Below, one piece after another: positions 15,671 through 24,922 of a DNA stretch of 64,000 nucleotides. The DNA comes from Ruegeria meonggei. Its GTDB lineage: Bacteria > Pseudomonadota > Alphaproteobacteria > Rhodobacterales > Rhodobacteraceae. The stretch spans positions 62,001 through 126,000 of the forward strand of contig NZ_FWFP01000006.1 in assembly GCF_900172215.1 (NCBI RefSeq). The letters are read 5' to 3'. The number at the start of each line of letters is the position of its first letter. Position 1 is the first letter of the stretch. Made by a program: the position numbers and the translations under genes. Under the pieces are notes generated by a model, which made no database searches, was not told the origin of the DNA, and saw only the letters and a list, made by a program, of their open reading frames with translations.

Positions 15671-17239
15671 ATGACGAACGTAACTGACCAAGACCGCGTC
15701 TTGATCTTTGACACCACTTTGCGTGACGGCGAGCAGAGCCCCGGCGCAACTATGACCCATGCCGAAAAGCTTGAGATTGCCGAGCTGCTGGACGACATGG
15801 GTGTTGATATCATCGAGGCAGGGTTCCCCATCGCCTCAGAGGGTGATTTCAAGGCCGTATCCGAAATCGCCGAGCGGTCGAAAAACAGCCGCATCTGCGG
15901 GTTGGCCCGTGCCAACTTTGCCGATATCGACCGCTGTTGGGAGGCAGTGAAACACGCCGGCAAAAACCGGATTCACACCTTTATCGGCACCTCACCGCTG
16001 CACCGCGCCATTCCGAACCTGTCCATGGACGAAATGGCCGACAAAATCCACGAAACAGTCAGCCATGCGCGCAACCTGTGCGAAAACGTACAATGGTCGC
16101 CGATGGATGCCACCCGGACGGAGTGGGATTACCTGTGCCGTGTGATCGAGATCGCGATCAAGGCCGGTGCCACCACGATCAACATCCCCGACACCGTAGG
16201 TTATACCGCGCCGGTGGAATCGGCGGACCTGATCAAACGCCTGATTGAAACGGTTCCAGGCGGGGATGAGGTGGTGTTTGCCACCCATTGCCATAACGAC
16301 CTTGGCATGGCGACCGCGAACTCACTGGCCGCTGTGGCCGGTGGGGCGCGTCAGATCGAATGTACCATCAATGGGCTGGGTGAGCGCGCAGGCAACACCG
16401 CGCTGGAAGAGGTCGTGATGGCCCTGCGCACCCGCAATGACATCATGCCCTGGAACACCGGGATCGACACCACAAAGATCATGCATATCTCGCGCCGGGT
16501 GGCGACGGTGTCGGGCTTTAACGTGCAGTTCAACAAAGCCATCGTCGGCAAAAATGCCTTTGCTCATGAAAGCGGCATCCATCAGGACGGCATGCTGAAG
16601 AACCGCGAAAACTTTGAGATCATGCGCCCCGAGGATATCGGCCTGTCCGGCACGTCTTTGCCATTGGGAAAACACTCGGGCCGGGCCGCGTTGCGCGATA
16701 AGCTGGAGACGCTGGGCTATGAGCTTGGGGACAACCAACTCAGGGATATCTTCGTTCGGTTCAAGGATCTGGCTGACCGCAAGAAAGAGGTGTTCGACGA
16801 CGACCTCATCGCCTTGATGACACTGGATGAAGAGGATGACCGTCTGCAATTGGTGTCGATGAAGGTCACCTGCGGCACCGGGGGTCAGGCGGAATCGACG
16901 GTAGAGCTGGAGGTCGAAGGCAAGGATGTCATCGCAACCGCCCATGGCGACGGGCCGGTTGACGCCACCTTCAAGGCAATCCGCGCGATCTATCCCAACA
17001 AGGCGCATTTGCAGCTGTATCAGGTGCACGCGGTGACCGAAGGCACTGACGCTCAGGCCACCGTGTCGGTTCGGCTGGAAGAGGACGGCATGATCGCAAC
17101 CGGCCAGTCGGCAAATACCGACACGGTCGTATCCTCTGCCAAGGCTTATATCCACGCCTTGAATCGGCTGATCGTGCGTCGCGAAAAGACGGGCCCCGGC
17201 GCGGACACGCGCGAGATCAGTTACAAAGACCTGACCTGA
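15671..17239 (+). CDS. leuA: 2-isopropylmalate synthase
   Basis: A 522-residue first committed enzyme of leucine synthesis, condensing acetyl-CoA with 2-oxoisovalerate. The DRE-TIM catalytic domain starts with IFDTTLRDGEQSPGA (near 12-26) and has the metal-binding HCHNDLG and NGLGERAGN blocks and HESGIHQDG. The C-terminal LeuA dimer/allosteric domain (about 390-505) is present, so leucine feedback is expected. The SD is a modest AGAAAGAG. It is preceded by the leader peptide and hairpins, and followed by a perfect 19-bp palindrome. Confidence 0.97.
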   Translation: MTNVTDQDRVLIFDTTLRDGEQSPGATMTHAEKLEIAELLDDMGVDIIEAGFPIASEGDFKAVSEIAERSKNSRICGLARANFADIDRCWEAVKHAGKNRIHTFIGTSPLHRAIPNLSMDEMADKIHETVSHARNLCENVQWSPMDATRTEWDYLCRVIEIAIKAGATTINIPDTVGYTAPVESADLIKRLIETVPGGDEVVFATHCHNDLGMATANSLAAVAGGARQIECTINGLGERAGNTALEEVVMALRTRNDIMPWNTGIDTTKIMHISRRVATVSGFNVQFNKAIVGKNAFAHESGIHQDGMLKNRENFEIMRPEDIGLSGTSLPLGKHSGRAALRDKLETLGYELGDNQLRDIFVRFKDLADRKKEVFDDDLIALMTLDEEDDRLQLVSMKVTCGTGGQAESTVELEVEGKDVIATAHGDGPVDATFKAIRAIYPNKAHLQLYQVHAVTEGTDAQATVSVRLEEDGMIATGQSANTDTVVSSAKAYIHALNRLIVRREKTGPGADTREISYKDLT

Positions 17240-17304
17240 GCGGCTTTTGACAGAGGGGCTCCCGCTCCCGCGGCAGTCCGGCTTCACCGAACACCCTTGC
17301 GACA

Positions 17305-17345
17305 TTGGGCCCGGCAGCACGCCGCAGGCGTGCTGCCGGGCCCAA
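17305..17345. terminator. Perfect 19-bp inverted repeat downstream of leuA
   Basis: TTGGGCCCGGCAGCACGCC (17305-17323), a 3-nt GCA loop, and its exact complement (17327-17345). It lies between the convergent leuA and rlmJ genes and probably terminates both, although neither side has a good T-run. The length and perfection also resemble a dispersed intergenic palindrome. Confidence 0.6.
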
Positions 17346-17412
17346 CTCGTTTGGCTGCATCTATGATGCGGACAAATGAGGCGGGAGGATTTGTTTCGTC
17401 AGAAGGTCGCCT

Positions 17413-18198
17413 TCAAAGATCTGCAAACAAGTCGGACAAGCGCGATGCCTCATCTTCAAGGCCATAAGGCGCGTTGATAACGAACATACCTGAGCCCACC
17501 ATGCGATGGCCCTCTCGCACTGGATCAAACCGAACCTCATGACACAGGGTTCTCGGCAGGTCCTGGGACTTCAGCTTTGAGATCATCGCGCTGTGTCGGT
17601 CGTCTGTCAAAATCGGGTACCACATTGCGATGACGCCCACGTTCCATTTTCGATGCAGTTTGGCAATGATACCAGGCAGTCGGTCATACTCGGATTTCAC
17701 CTCATAGCTCGGGTCGATAAGCATCAATCCACGGCGCGGAGTTGGCGGCAGCAAGGATTGTGCCAGGTCGTAGCCGTCCTGACGGTAGGCCTTGGCTTCG
17801 TAAATCGACAATGCCATGGCCAAGGCCGTGTGTTCCTGAGGGTGCAGTTCGGCAAAGTGCAGACTGTCCTGATCGCGCAACAGATTGGTGGCAATCAGAG
17901 GTGACCCCGGATAGGCCTGCGCCCCGTGCCGGTCTTGCACGGCGCTGATTGCCCGTTCCAGCGGGTGGTCTGCTTCAAACCACTTCGCACGCTGAACGCG
18001 CTGGATGCCCGCAGCGGCTTCGCCAGTGCGCACCGCCTCGGCCGCATCCATCTGATACAGCCCCCGCCCTGCATGCGTTTCGAGATAAGTCAGCGGCTTG
18101 TCTTTGCGGGTCAAATAATCCAGCACCCAGGCCAACAATGCGTGCTTTTGCACATCAGCCAGATTCCCGGCGTGGTAAATGTGTTGATATGAGAGCAT
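17413..18198 (-). CDS. rlmJ: 23S rRNA (adenine(2030)-N6)-methyltransferase RlmJ
   Basis: A 261-residue SAM-dependent methyltransferase (former UPF0255/YhiR). It begins MLSYQHIYHAGNLADVQKH, the conserved RlmJ N-terminus with its characteristic HAGN. The catalytic DPSYE block (LIDPSYEVK) replaces the DPPY-type motif of N6-adenine methylases. An upstream in-frame ATG (18222) gives an 8-residue extension, but the ATG at 18196-18198 has SD AGAAGG and fits the family start. Divergent from mreB. Confidence 0.93.
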   Translation of the reverse strand: MLSYQHIYHAGNLADVQKHALLAWVLDYLTRKDKPLTYLETHAGRGLYQMDAAEAVRTGEAAAGIQRVQRAKWFEADHPLERAISAVQDRHGAQAYPGSPLIATNLLRDQDSLHFAELHPQEHTALAMALSIYEAKAYRQDGYDLAQSLLPPTPRRGLMLIDPSYEVKSEYDRLPGIIAKLHRKWNVGVIAMWYPILTDDRHSAMISKLKSQDLPRTLCHEVRFDPVREGHRMVGSGMFVINAPYGLEDEASRLSDLFADL

Positions 18199-18287
18199 GT
18201 TGCCTTCTAAAGTCCCTTTCAATAAGGCGGAAAGGTGCTGATTTACGCGGAATCAGCCCTTTTACCGGGCGAGATGGCACCCTATAA

Positions 18288-19400
<1,113 letters not shown>

Positions 19401-19456
19401 GGCGCGCACCCTTCAGGGGTGAACACTCGGGCGCGAGCAGCACGGGAAGGAGTCCT

Positions 19457-20359
19457 GTGGCAAAGGACCGATCACAGCGCGACGAATACACGACCCCCTT
19501 ACGCCGTTTGCTGTTGGGGATCGTGGTCCTGTGCCTGCTGGCGATCTTTCTGGTGTGGCGCATCGATAGCCCGCGTGTCGAGCGGTTCCGCGCACAGGTG
19601 GTGGACCGGGTTGTTCCTTCGATGGAATGGGCCATGGTTCCGGTTACGGCCATCGTCAATCTGGTCCGGGACTTCCAAAGCTATCAGCGCCTGAGCGAAC
19701 AAAACCAGGAATTGCGCAGCGAACTGCGCCTGATGCGGGCCTGGAAAGAGGCAGCATTGCAGTTAGAGCAGGAAAACGCCCGGCTGCTGGATCTGAACAA
19801 CGTGCGGCTGGATCCGCGTCTGACCTATATCACCGGCGTTGTCATGGCCGACAGCGGCTCTCCGTTCCGGCAGTCGGTCTTGCTGAATGTGGGTGAACGC
19901 GACGGCATCATGGATGGATGGGCCTCGATGGACGGGATTGGAGTGGTGGGCCGGATTTCCGGTGTCGGACCTGATACAGCCCGGGTGATCCTGCTGACCG
20001 ATGCTTCGAGTGCAATTCCGGCGACCATCCAGCCCTCGGGGCAAACCGCCCTGATCACGGGCGACAACACCCCGGCGCCGGCGGTGGAGTTTCTGGAAAA
20101 CCGCGAACTGGTGCGCCCCGGCGACCGCGTTGTGACATCGGGTGACGGGGGTGTATTCCCGGGTGGCTTGCTGATCGGTCAAATCACAGCTGACCCCGGT
20201 GGCCGCCTGCGGGTGCGATTGTCGGCGGATTTTGAACGGCTCGAATTTTTGCGGGTGCTGCGGTATCAGCCAGCCCCCAACATTCAGGATTCGGGCGATA
20301 TCGTTGGCCCCAGACAGCCCGAAGCGGCCCTGACCCCGGCAGAGGTTGGCGATGGATAG
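19457..20359 (+). CDS. mreC: Rod-shape-determining protein MreC
   Basis: A 300-residue bitopic inner-membrane scaffold. One transmembrane helix (about 16-36) follows a basic N-terminus. A coiled coil (about 75-110, rich in Glu/Arg/Leu with EQNQELRSEL) leads to the periplasmic beta domains with VxxDSGSPFRQSVLLNVG and GxDGGVFPGGLLIG motifs. The start is GTG with a strong GGAAGGAG SD. Lies 56 bp after mreB and overlaps mreD. Confidence 0.95.
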   Translation: MAKDRSQRDEYTTPLRRLLLGIVVLCLLAIFLVWRIDSPRVERFRAQVVDRVVPSMEWAMVPVTAIVNLVRDFQSYQRLSEQNQELRSELRLMRAWKEAALQLEQENARLLDLNNVRLDPRLTYITGVVMADSGSPFRQSVLLNVGERDGIMDGWASMDGIGVVGRISGVGPDTARVILLTDASSAIPATIQPSGQTALITGDNTPAPAVEFLENRELVRPGDRVVTSGDGGVFPGGLLIGQITADPGGRLRVRLSADFERLEFLRVLRYQPAPNIQDSGDIVGPRQPEAALTPAEVGDG

Positions 20360-20888
20360 GTCAACCTCTCAGCTTTGGACCAAACGTGGTCTGTACCTGT
20401 TTCTGGCCGCTGTAATCATGTTTTTGCATTTGCTGCCGCTGAACACGCAGCCGGATCGCTGGCCGTTTCCGGATATCTTGATCGCGCTGACCTTGGCCTG
20501 GGTTTTGCGCCGCCCTGAATATGTGCCCACCTTGCTGGTGGCCGTTGTTATGTTGATGGCGGATCTGCTGCTGCAACGCCCGCCCGGCCTGCTGGCGGCG
20601 CTGGTGGTGCTTGGTGCCTCCTATTTGCGCTCGGCCGCGCCCGGTATGCGCGATTCCGGATTTGCCGGAGAATGGTCAACCGTCGCCGTGGCAATCACAG
20701 GAGTTTTTGCCCTGAACCGCGTCATTCTTGCTATTCTGTCTGTACAACAGGCAGCTTTGGGACCGGTGGTGATACAAGTGGTTCTGACAATTGCGGTCTA
20801 TCCGCTGATCGTTCTGCTCAGCCAGAACGGATTTGGCGTGCGGCGCGCGTCGCCCGCGGAAAGCGGCACGTTGGGGGCTCGGTCATGA
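20352..20888 (+). CDS. mreD: Rod-shape-determining protein MreD
   Basis: A 178-residue integral membrane protein with about five hydrophobic helices (near 14-30, 35-50, 55-75, 100-125, 135-160), matching the short MreD family. It overlaps the end of mreC by eight bases and the start of mrdA by four (ATGA). The ATG at 20352 follows GAGG; a TTG at 20346 is possible. Recognised mainly by context and topology. Confidence 0.9.
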   Translation: MDRSTSQLWTKRGLYLFLAAVIMFLHLLPLNTQPDRWPFPDILIALTLAWVLRRPEYVPTLLVAVVMLMADLLLQRPPGLLAALVVLGASYLRSAAPGMRDSGFAGEWSTVAVAITGVFALNRVILAILSVQQAALGPVVIQVVLTIAVYPLIVLLSQNGFGVRRASPAESGTLGARS

Positions 20889-22834
20889 AGCAGCGCACAC
20901 CCAAATCACAGGGCCTTGCCTATAAACGCCTGCCGCGCCGGGCCTTGATATTGGGTGGCCTGCAAACTGTCTTTATTGGCGGTCTGGCTGCGCGCATGCG
21001 TTTTATGCAGGTGGATCAAGCCGACGAATATCGCCTTCTGGCCGAAGAAAACCGCATCAACATCCGCCTGATTCCGCCGACGCGCGGTCGAATCTATGAT
21101 CGAAACGGCCAAATCATCGGCCAGAACTCTCCGTCCTACCGCATTGTCGTGGTGCGCGAGGATGCCGGTGACGTCGACAAGGTGATCGCCAAACTGTCTG
21201 ATCTGATCCCGCTGACCGAGGATGAGATCGAACGCGCCAAGACTGAAATGCGCCGCTCGGCCCCCTTCCTGCCAGTGACGCTGGCCGACCAGGTCACGTG
21301 GGAGGATATCTCAAAAGTTGCCGTCAACGCGCCAGCACTGCCCGGTGTCACACCCGAAGTGGGCATGACCCGCGAATACCCCCGGTACGAGGATTTCGCC
21401 CATGTTGTGGGTTACGTTGGTCCGGTCAGCGATTATGACCTGAGCCAGATCGAAGACCCCGAGCCCGTCCTGCGTATCCCCCGGTTCCAGATCGGCAAGG
21501 TCGGGCTAGAGGCCAAACAGGAAACCAGCCTGCGCGGCAAAGCCGGGGCCAAGCGGGTCGAAGTAAACGCCACAGGCCGTGTCATGCGCGAGCTTGACCG
21601 GCAGGAAGGTGAAACCGGGGCTGATCTGCAACTGTCGGTCGATGCGGACCTGCAGCAATACGCGCAGGCCCGTCTGGCTGGTGAAAGCGCCGCTGCGGTG
21701 GTGATCGATTGCGAAACCGGCGATATCCGCGCCATAAGTTCCGCCCCCAGCTTTGATCCGAACCTCTTTGTGCGCGGCATTTCCGTTGCCGATTACCGAG
21801 CGCTGACACAGGACAACTATCGCCCGCTGGCCAATAAGACGGTGCAGGGCACCTATCCGCCCGGTTCGACCTTCAAGATGATCACCGCAATGGCCGCGCT
21901 TGAGGCCGGTGTCATCGGCCCCGGAAACACCGTTTACTGCCCCGGTCACCTGAAAGTTGGCAGTCGCAGGTTCCATTGCTGGAAACGTGGCGGGCATGGC
22001 ACCGTGGATCTGGGGCTGTCGCTGAAACGCAGCTGTGATGTGTATTATTACGACGTCGCCCTGCGCACGGGCATCGACAGAATTTCCGATATGTGCCGCA
22101 TTTTTGGGCTGGGGGTAAAACACGATATCCCAATGTCCGCCGTGGCCGCCGGACTGGCCCCCAATCAAGCGTGGAAGGAACGGGTCCACGGCGAGGAATG
22201 GCTGGTGGGTGATACGGCCAACGCCTCGATCGGTCAGGGCTTTATGCTGGCATCGCCCTTGCAGCTGGCAGTTATGACGGCGCGGATTGCAACCGGACGT
22301 GCGGTTTCTCCGCGTTTGGTGCGCTCGGTGAACGGGGTCGAACAACCCTCAGGCGCGGGCGAACCGCTGGCGGTCAACCGGACCAATCTGGAATATGTGC
22401 GCAAGGCGATGTTCTCGGTCTCGAACGACCGGCGCGGCACAGCCTATCGCAGCCGCATCATCGCGGATGACTTCCGCATGGCTGGCAAAACCGGCACCAG
22501 CCAGGTCCGCAACATCACCAAGGCCGAACGCGCCGCTGGTGTGATCCGCAACAAAGACCTGCCCTGGGAACGCCGCGACCACGCGCTGTTCGTCAGCTTT
22601 GCGCCCTATGACAATCCCAAATACGCCGTGGCCGTTGTGGTCGAGCATGGCGGCGGCGGATCCAAGGCGGCCGCGCCGGTGGCGCGCGACATCATGTTAC
22701 AGGCGCTTTACAACGGCACCCCACCGCTTGAGGCCTATCCGGTTGCTGATCGCGAGCGCATCAAGGAACAACAAAAAAGGCTTGAAGGCGATCGTCGCCC
22801 CAAAGCGCGTCCCTCGGAAAAGGACCGCGCATGA
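20885..22834 (+). CDS. mrdA: Penicillin-binding protein 2 (elongasome transpeptidase)
   Basis: A 649-residue class B PBP cross-linking peptidoglycan during elongation. An N-terminal membrane anchor (about 20-40) is followed by the pedestal/dimerisation region (PTRGRIYDRNG near 60-70). The transpeptidase domain has SxxK with nucleophile Ser328 (GSTFKM, Lys331), an SCD-type second motif (KRSCDVYYY) and KTGTS. The frame extends 71 codons upstream into mreD, but the ATG overlapping the mreD stop is the family start. Partner of RodA just downstream. Confidence 0.96.
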   Translation: MKQRTPKSQGLAYKRLPRRALILGGLQTVFIGGLAARMRFMQVDQADEYRLLAEENRINIRLIPPTRGRIYDRNGQIIGQNSPSYRIVVVREDAGDVDKVIAKLSDLIPLTEDEIERAKTEMRRSAPFLPVTLADQVTWEDISKVAVNAPALPGVTPEVGMTREYPRYEDFAHVVGYVGPVSDYDLSQIEDPEPVLRIPRFQIGKVGLEAKQETSLRGKAGAKRVEVNATGRVMRELDRQEGETGADLQLSVDADLQQYAQARLAGESAAAVVIDCETGDIRAISSAPSFDPNLFVRGISVADYRALTQDNYRPLANKTVQGTYPPGSTFKMITAMAALEAGVIGPGNTVYCPGHLKVGSRRFHCWKRGGHGTVDLGLSLKRSCDVYYYDVALRTGIDRISDMCRIFGLGVKHDIPMSAVAAGLAPNQAWKERVHGEEWLVGDTANASIGQGFMLASPLQLAVMTARIATGRAVSPRLVRSVNGVEQPSGAGEPLAVNRTNLEYVRKAMFSVSNDRRGTAYRSRIIADDFRMAGKTGTSQVRNITKAERAAGVIRNKDLPWERRDHALFVSFAPYDNPKYAVAVVVEHGGGGSKAAAPVARDIMLQALYNGTPPLEAYPVADRERIKEQQKRLEGDRRPKARPSEKDRA

Positions 22835-23970
22835 GCTATCTTGAATATGCCGTCAAATCGACGCCGTCCGGGTTTCGCAAGTTCTTCTATATGAATTGGC
22901 CCCTGACACTGTTGCTGATCAGCACGGCCAGTGCCGGTTTCCTGATGCTGTACTCGGTGGCAGGTGGGTCTTGGACTCCGTGGGCCGAACCTCAGATGGA
23001 GCGGTTTGGGCTGGGCCTGACGGTCATGTTCATCGTGGCGCTGGTGCCGATCTGGTTTTGGCGCAACATGTCGGTTGTAGCCTATCTGGGCTCAATCGCG
23101 CTGCTGATATTCGTCGAGCTTTTTGGCACTGTCGGGATGGGCGCGCAGCGGTGGATCGACTTGGGATTCATGCGATTGCAGCCGTCCGAGGTGATGAAAG
23201 TGACGCTGGTGATGCTGCTGGCGGCCTATTACGACTGGCTGCCGTCGCACAAAACATCCCGCCCCCTGTGGGTGATCCTGCCGGTTGCTTTGATCCTGAT
23301 CCCGACCTTCATGGTTCTGAAGCAACCCGACCTGGGCACATCCATCCTTTTGCTGGCCGCGGGCGGTGGGCTGATGTTTCTGGCCGGTGTCCACTGGGCC
23401 TATTTCGCCGCCGTGATCGCAGCTGGGTTCGGGTTGGTGGCCACCGTGTTCAACAGCCGCGGGACCGACTGGCAGCTACTCAAAGAGTACCAGTTTCGCC
23501 GGATCGACACGTTTCTCGACCCGTCGACCGACCCACTTGGGGCAGGCTATCACATCACCCAATCCAAGATCGCGCTGGGGTCTGGCGGGTGGAACGGGCG
23601 CGGGTTCATGCAGGGCACACAGTCCCGTCTGAACTTCCTGCCTGAAAAGCACACTGATTTCATCTTTACGACGCTGGCCGAAGAGTTCGGTTTTGTTGGT
23701 GGTATCACCCTGTTGACGCTGTATGGCCTGATCCTGGTCTTCTGTCTGGTCACGGCGCTATCGACGAAAGACAGGTTTTCCTCGCTGGTAACTCTGGGGA
23801 TTGCGCTGAACTTCTTTCTGTTCTTTGCCGTCAACATGTCGATGGTTATGGGGTTGGCCCCGGTTGTGGGTGTGCCGCTGCCAATGGTCAGCTATGGCGG
23901 CTCGGCCATGTTGGTCCTGATGGCCGCGTTCGGTATTGTCCAAAGCGCCCATATTCACCGTCCCCGCTAA
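22831..23970 (+). CDS. rodA: RodA SEDS peptidoglycan glycosyltransferase
   Basis: A 379-residue polytopic protein with about ten membrane helices and the SEDS signatures GAQRWIDLGFMRLQPSE, KQPDLGTSILL and PMVSYGGSAM. The catalytic Asp corresponds to the one in the LPEKHTDFIF loop region. It polymerises glycan strands together with PBP2 and overlaps mrdA by four bases. Last gene of the mre/mrd operon; the next gene starts 15 bp later and may be cotranscribed. Confidence 0.96.
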   Translation: MSYLEYAVKSTPSGFRKFFYMNWPLTLLLISTASAGFLMLYSVAGGSWTPWAEPQMERFGLGLTVMFIVALVPIWFWRNMSVVAYLGSIALLIFVELFGTVGMGAQRWIDLGFMRLQPSEVMKVTLVMLLAAYYDWLPSHKTSRPLWVILPVALILIPTFMVLKQPDLGTSILLLAAGGGLMFLAGVHWAYFAAVIAAGFGLVATVFNSRGTDWQLLKEYQFRRIDTFLDPSTDPLGAGYHITQSKIALGSGGWNGRGFMQGTQSRLNFLPEKHTDFIFTTLAEEFGFVGGITLLTLYGLILVFCLVTALSTKDRFSSLVTLGIALNFFLFFAVNMSMVMGLAPVVGVPLPMVSYGGSAMLVLMAAFGIVQSAHIHRPR

Positions 23971-23985
23971 GTTGAAAGGCCCCGC

Positions 23986-24918
23986 ATGCCCGTGAACATC
24001 CTGTTTTCAGCGCGCCCTGAACTGTGGCCTGTGTATCAGCCTTTGTTGACCAAAGGACTGTCCGAGGCCGGGTTGGACTTTAACCTCGCCACTGAACTCG
24101 CCCCCGATCAGGTCGATTACGCCGCCTACGCCCCCAACGGAGGGCTGCTGGATTTCACCCCTTACTCACGCCTCAAGGCAGTGCTCAGCCTCTGGGCCGG
24201 AGTTGAAACCATCGCAGGCAACACCACCCTGACTGCTCCTCTGGCGCGGATGGTTGATCATGGGCTGACACAGGGCATGACGGAATGGGTTGTCGGCCAT
24301 GTGCTGCGCTATCACCTTGGGATGGATCGCCACATCACAGCACAGGACGGGGTCTGGATCCCCGACGCGCCGCCACTGGCGACCGAGCGTCGCGTCTGCG
24401 TGCTGGGATTGGGCGCTTTGGGTGAGGCTGCCGCGCAAGCGCTGGCAGCACTGGGTTTCAATGTGACGGGTTGGAGCCGTTCGGCCAAAGATATCCCCGG
24501 CATCACCTGCCTGCATGGCGATGACGGGCTGCAACATGCCTTATCGCGGGCCGAGATTGTCGTATTGCTGCTGCCGGACACGCCCGCGACCGAAAACACC
24601 TTAAACGCGGACACGCTGGCCTTGCTGCCCAAAGGCGCGTGTATCATCAACCCCGGTCGCGGGCCGTTGATCGACGACGAAGCCCTGCTAGCAGCACTGA
24701 ACACAGGCCATATCGGTCACGCTACGTTGGACGTGTTCCGGGTAGAGCCGCTTCCGGCGGACCATCCCTATTGGGCCCATCCGAATGTGACGGTGACCCC
24801 ACATATCGCCTCGGAAACCCGGCCCACCACGGCGGCGCAGGTGATCTGCGAGAACATTCGCCGAGGTGAGGCGGGCGAACCCTTCCTGCACCTTGTCGAC
24901 CGCAATCTGGGGTATTGA
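23986..24918 (+). CDS. 2-hydroxyacid dehydrogenase, glyoxylate/hydroxypyruvate reductase A-like
   Basis: A 310-residue NAD(P)H-dependent reductase of the GhrA branch. The Rossmann motif is GLGALGEAAAQAL (near 142-154), and the catalytic Arg, Glu and His appear in NPGRGPLIDDEAL, LDVFRVEPLP and TPHIAS. It should reduce glyoxylate or hydroxypyruvate. Only 15 bp separates it from rodA, so read-through from the cell-shape operon is likely without implying a shared function. Confidence 0.88.
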   Translation: MPVNILFSARPELWPVYQPLLTKGLSEAGLDFNLATELAPDQVDYAAYAPNGGLLDFTPYSRLKAVLSLWAGVETIAGNTTLTAPLARMVDHGLTQGMTEWVVGHVLRYHLGMDRHITAQDGVWIPDAPPLATERRVCVLGLGALGEAAAQALAALGFNVTGWSRSAKDIPGITCLHGDDGLQHALSRAEIVVLLLPDTPATENTLNADTLALLPKGACIINPGRGPLIDDEALLAALNTGHIGHATLDVFRVEPLPADHPYWAHPNVTVTPHIASETRPTTAAQVICENIRRGEAGEPFLHLVDRNLGY

Positions 24919-24922
24919 TTGG

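Noticed and set aside
16322-17320. 332-codon frame antisense to leuA
   Set aside because: Mirror frame of a GC-rich conserved gene; composition rich in His/Arg/Gln with no domain logic.
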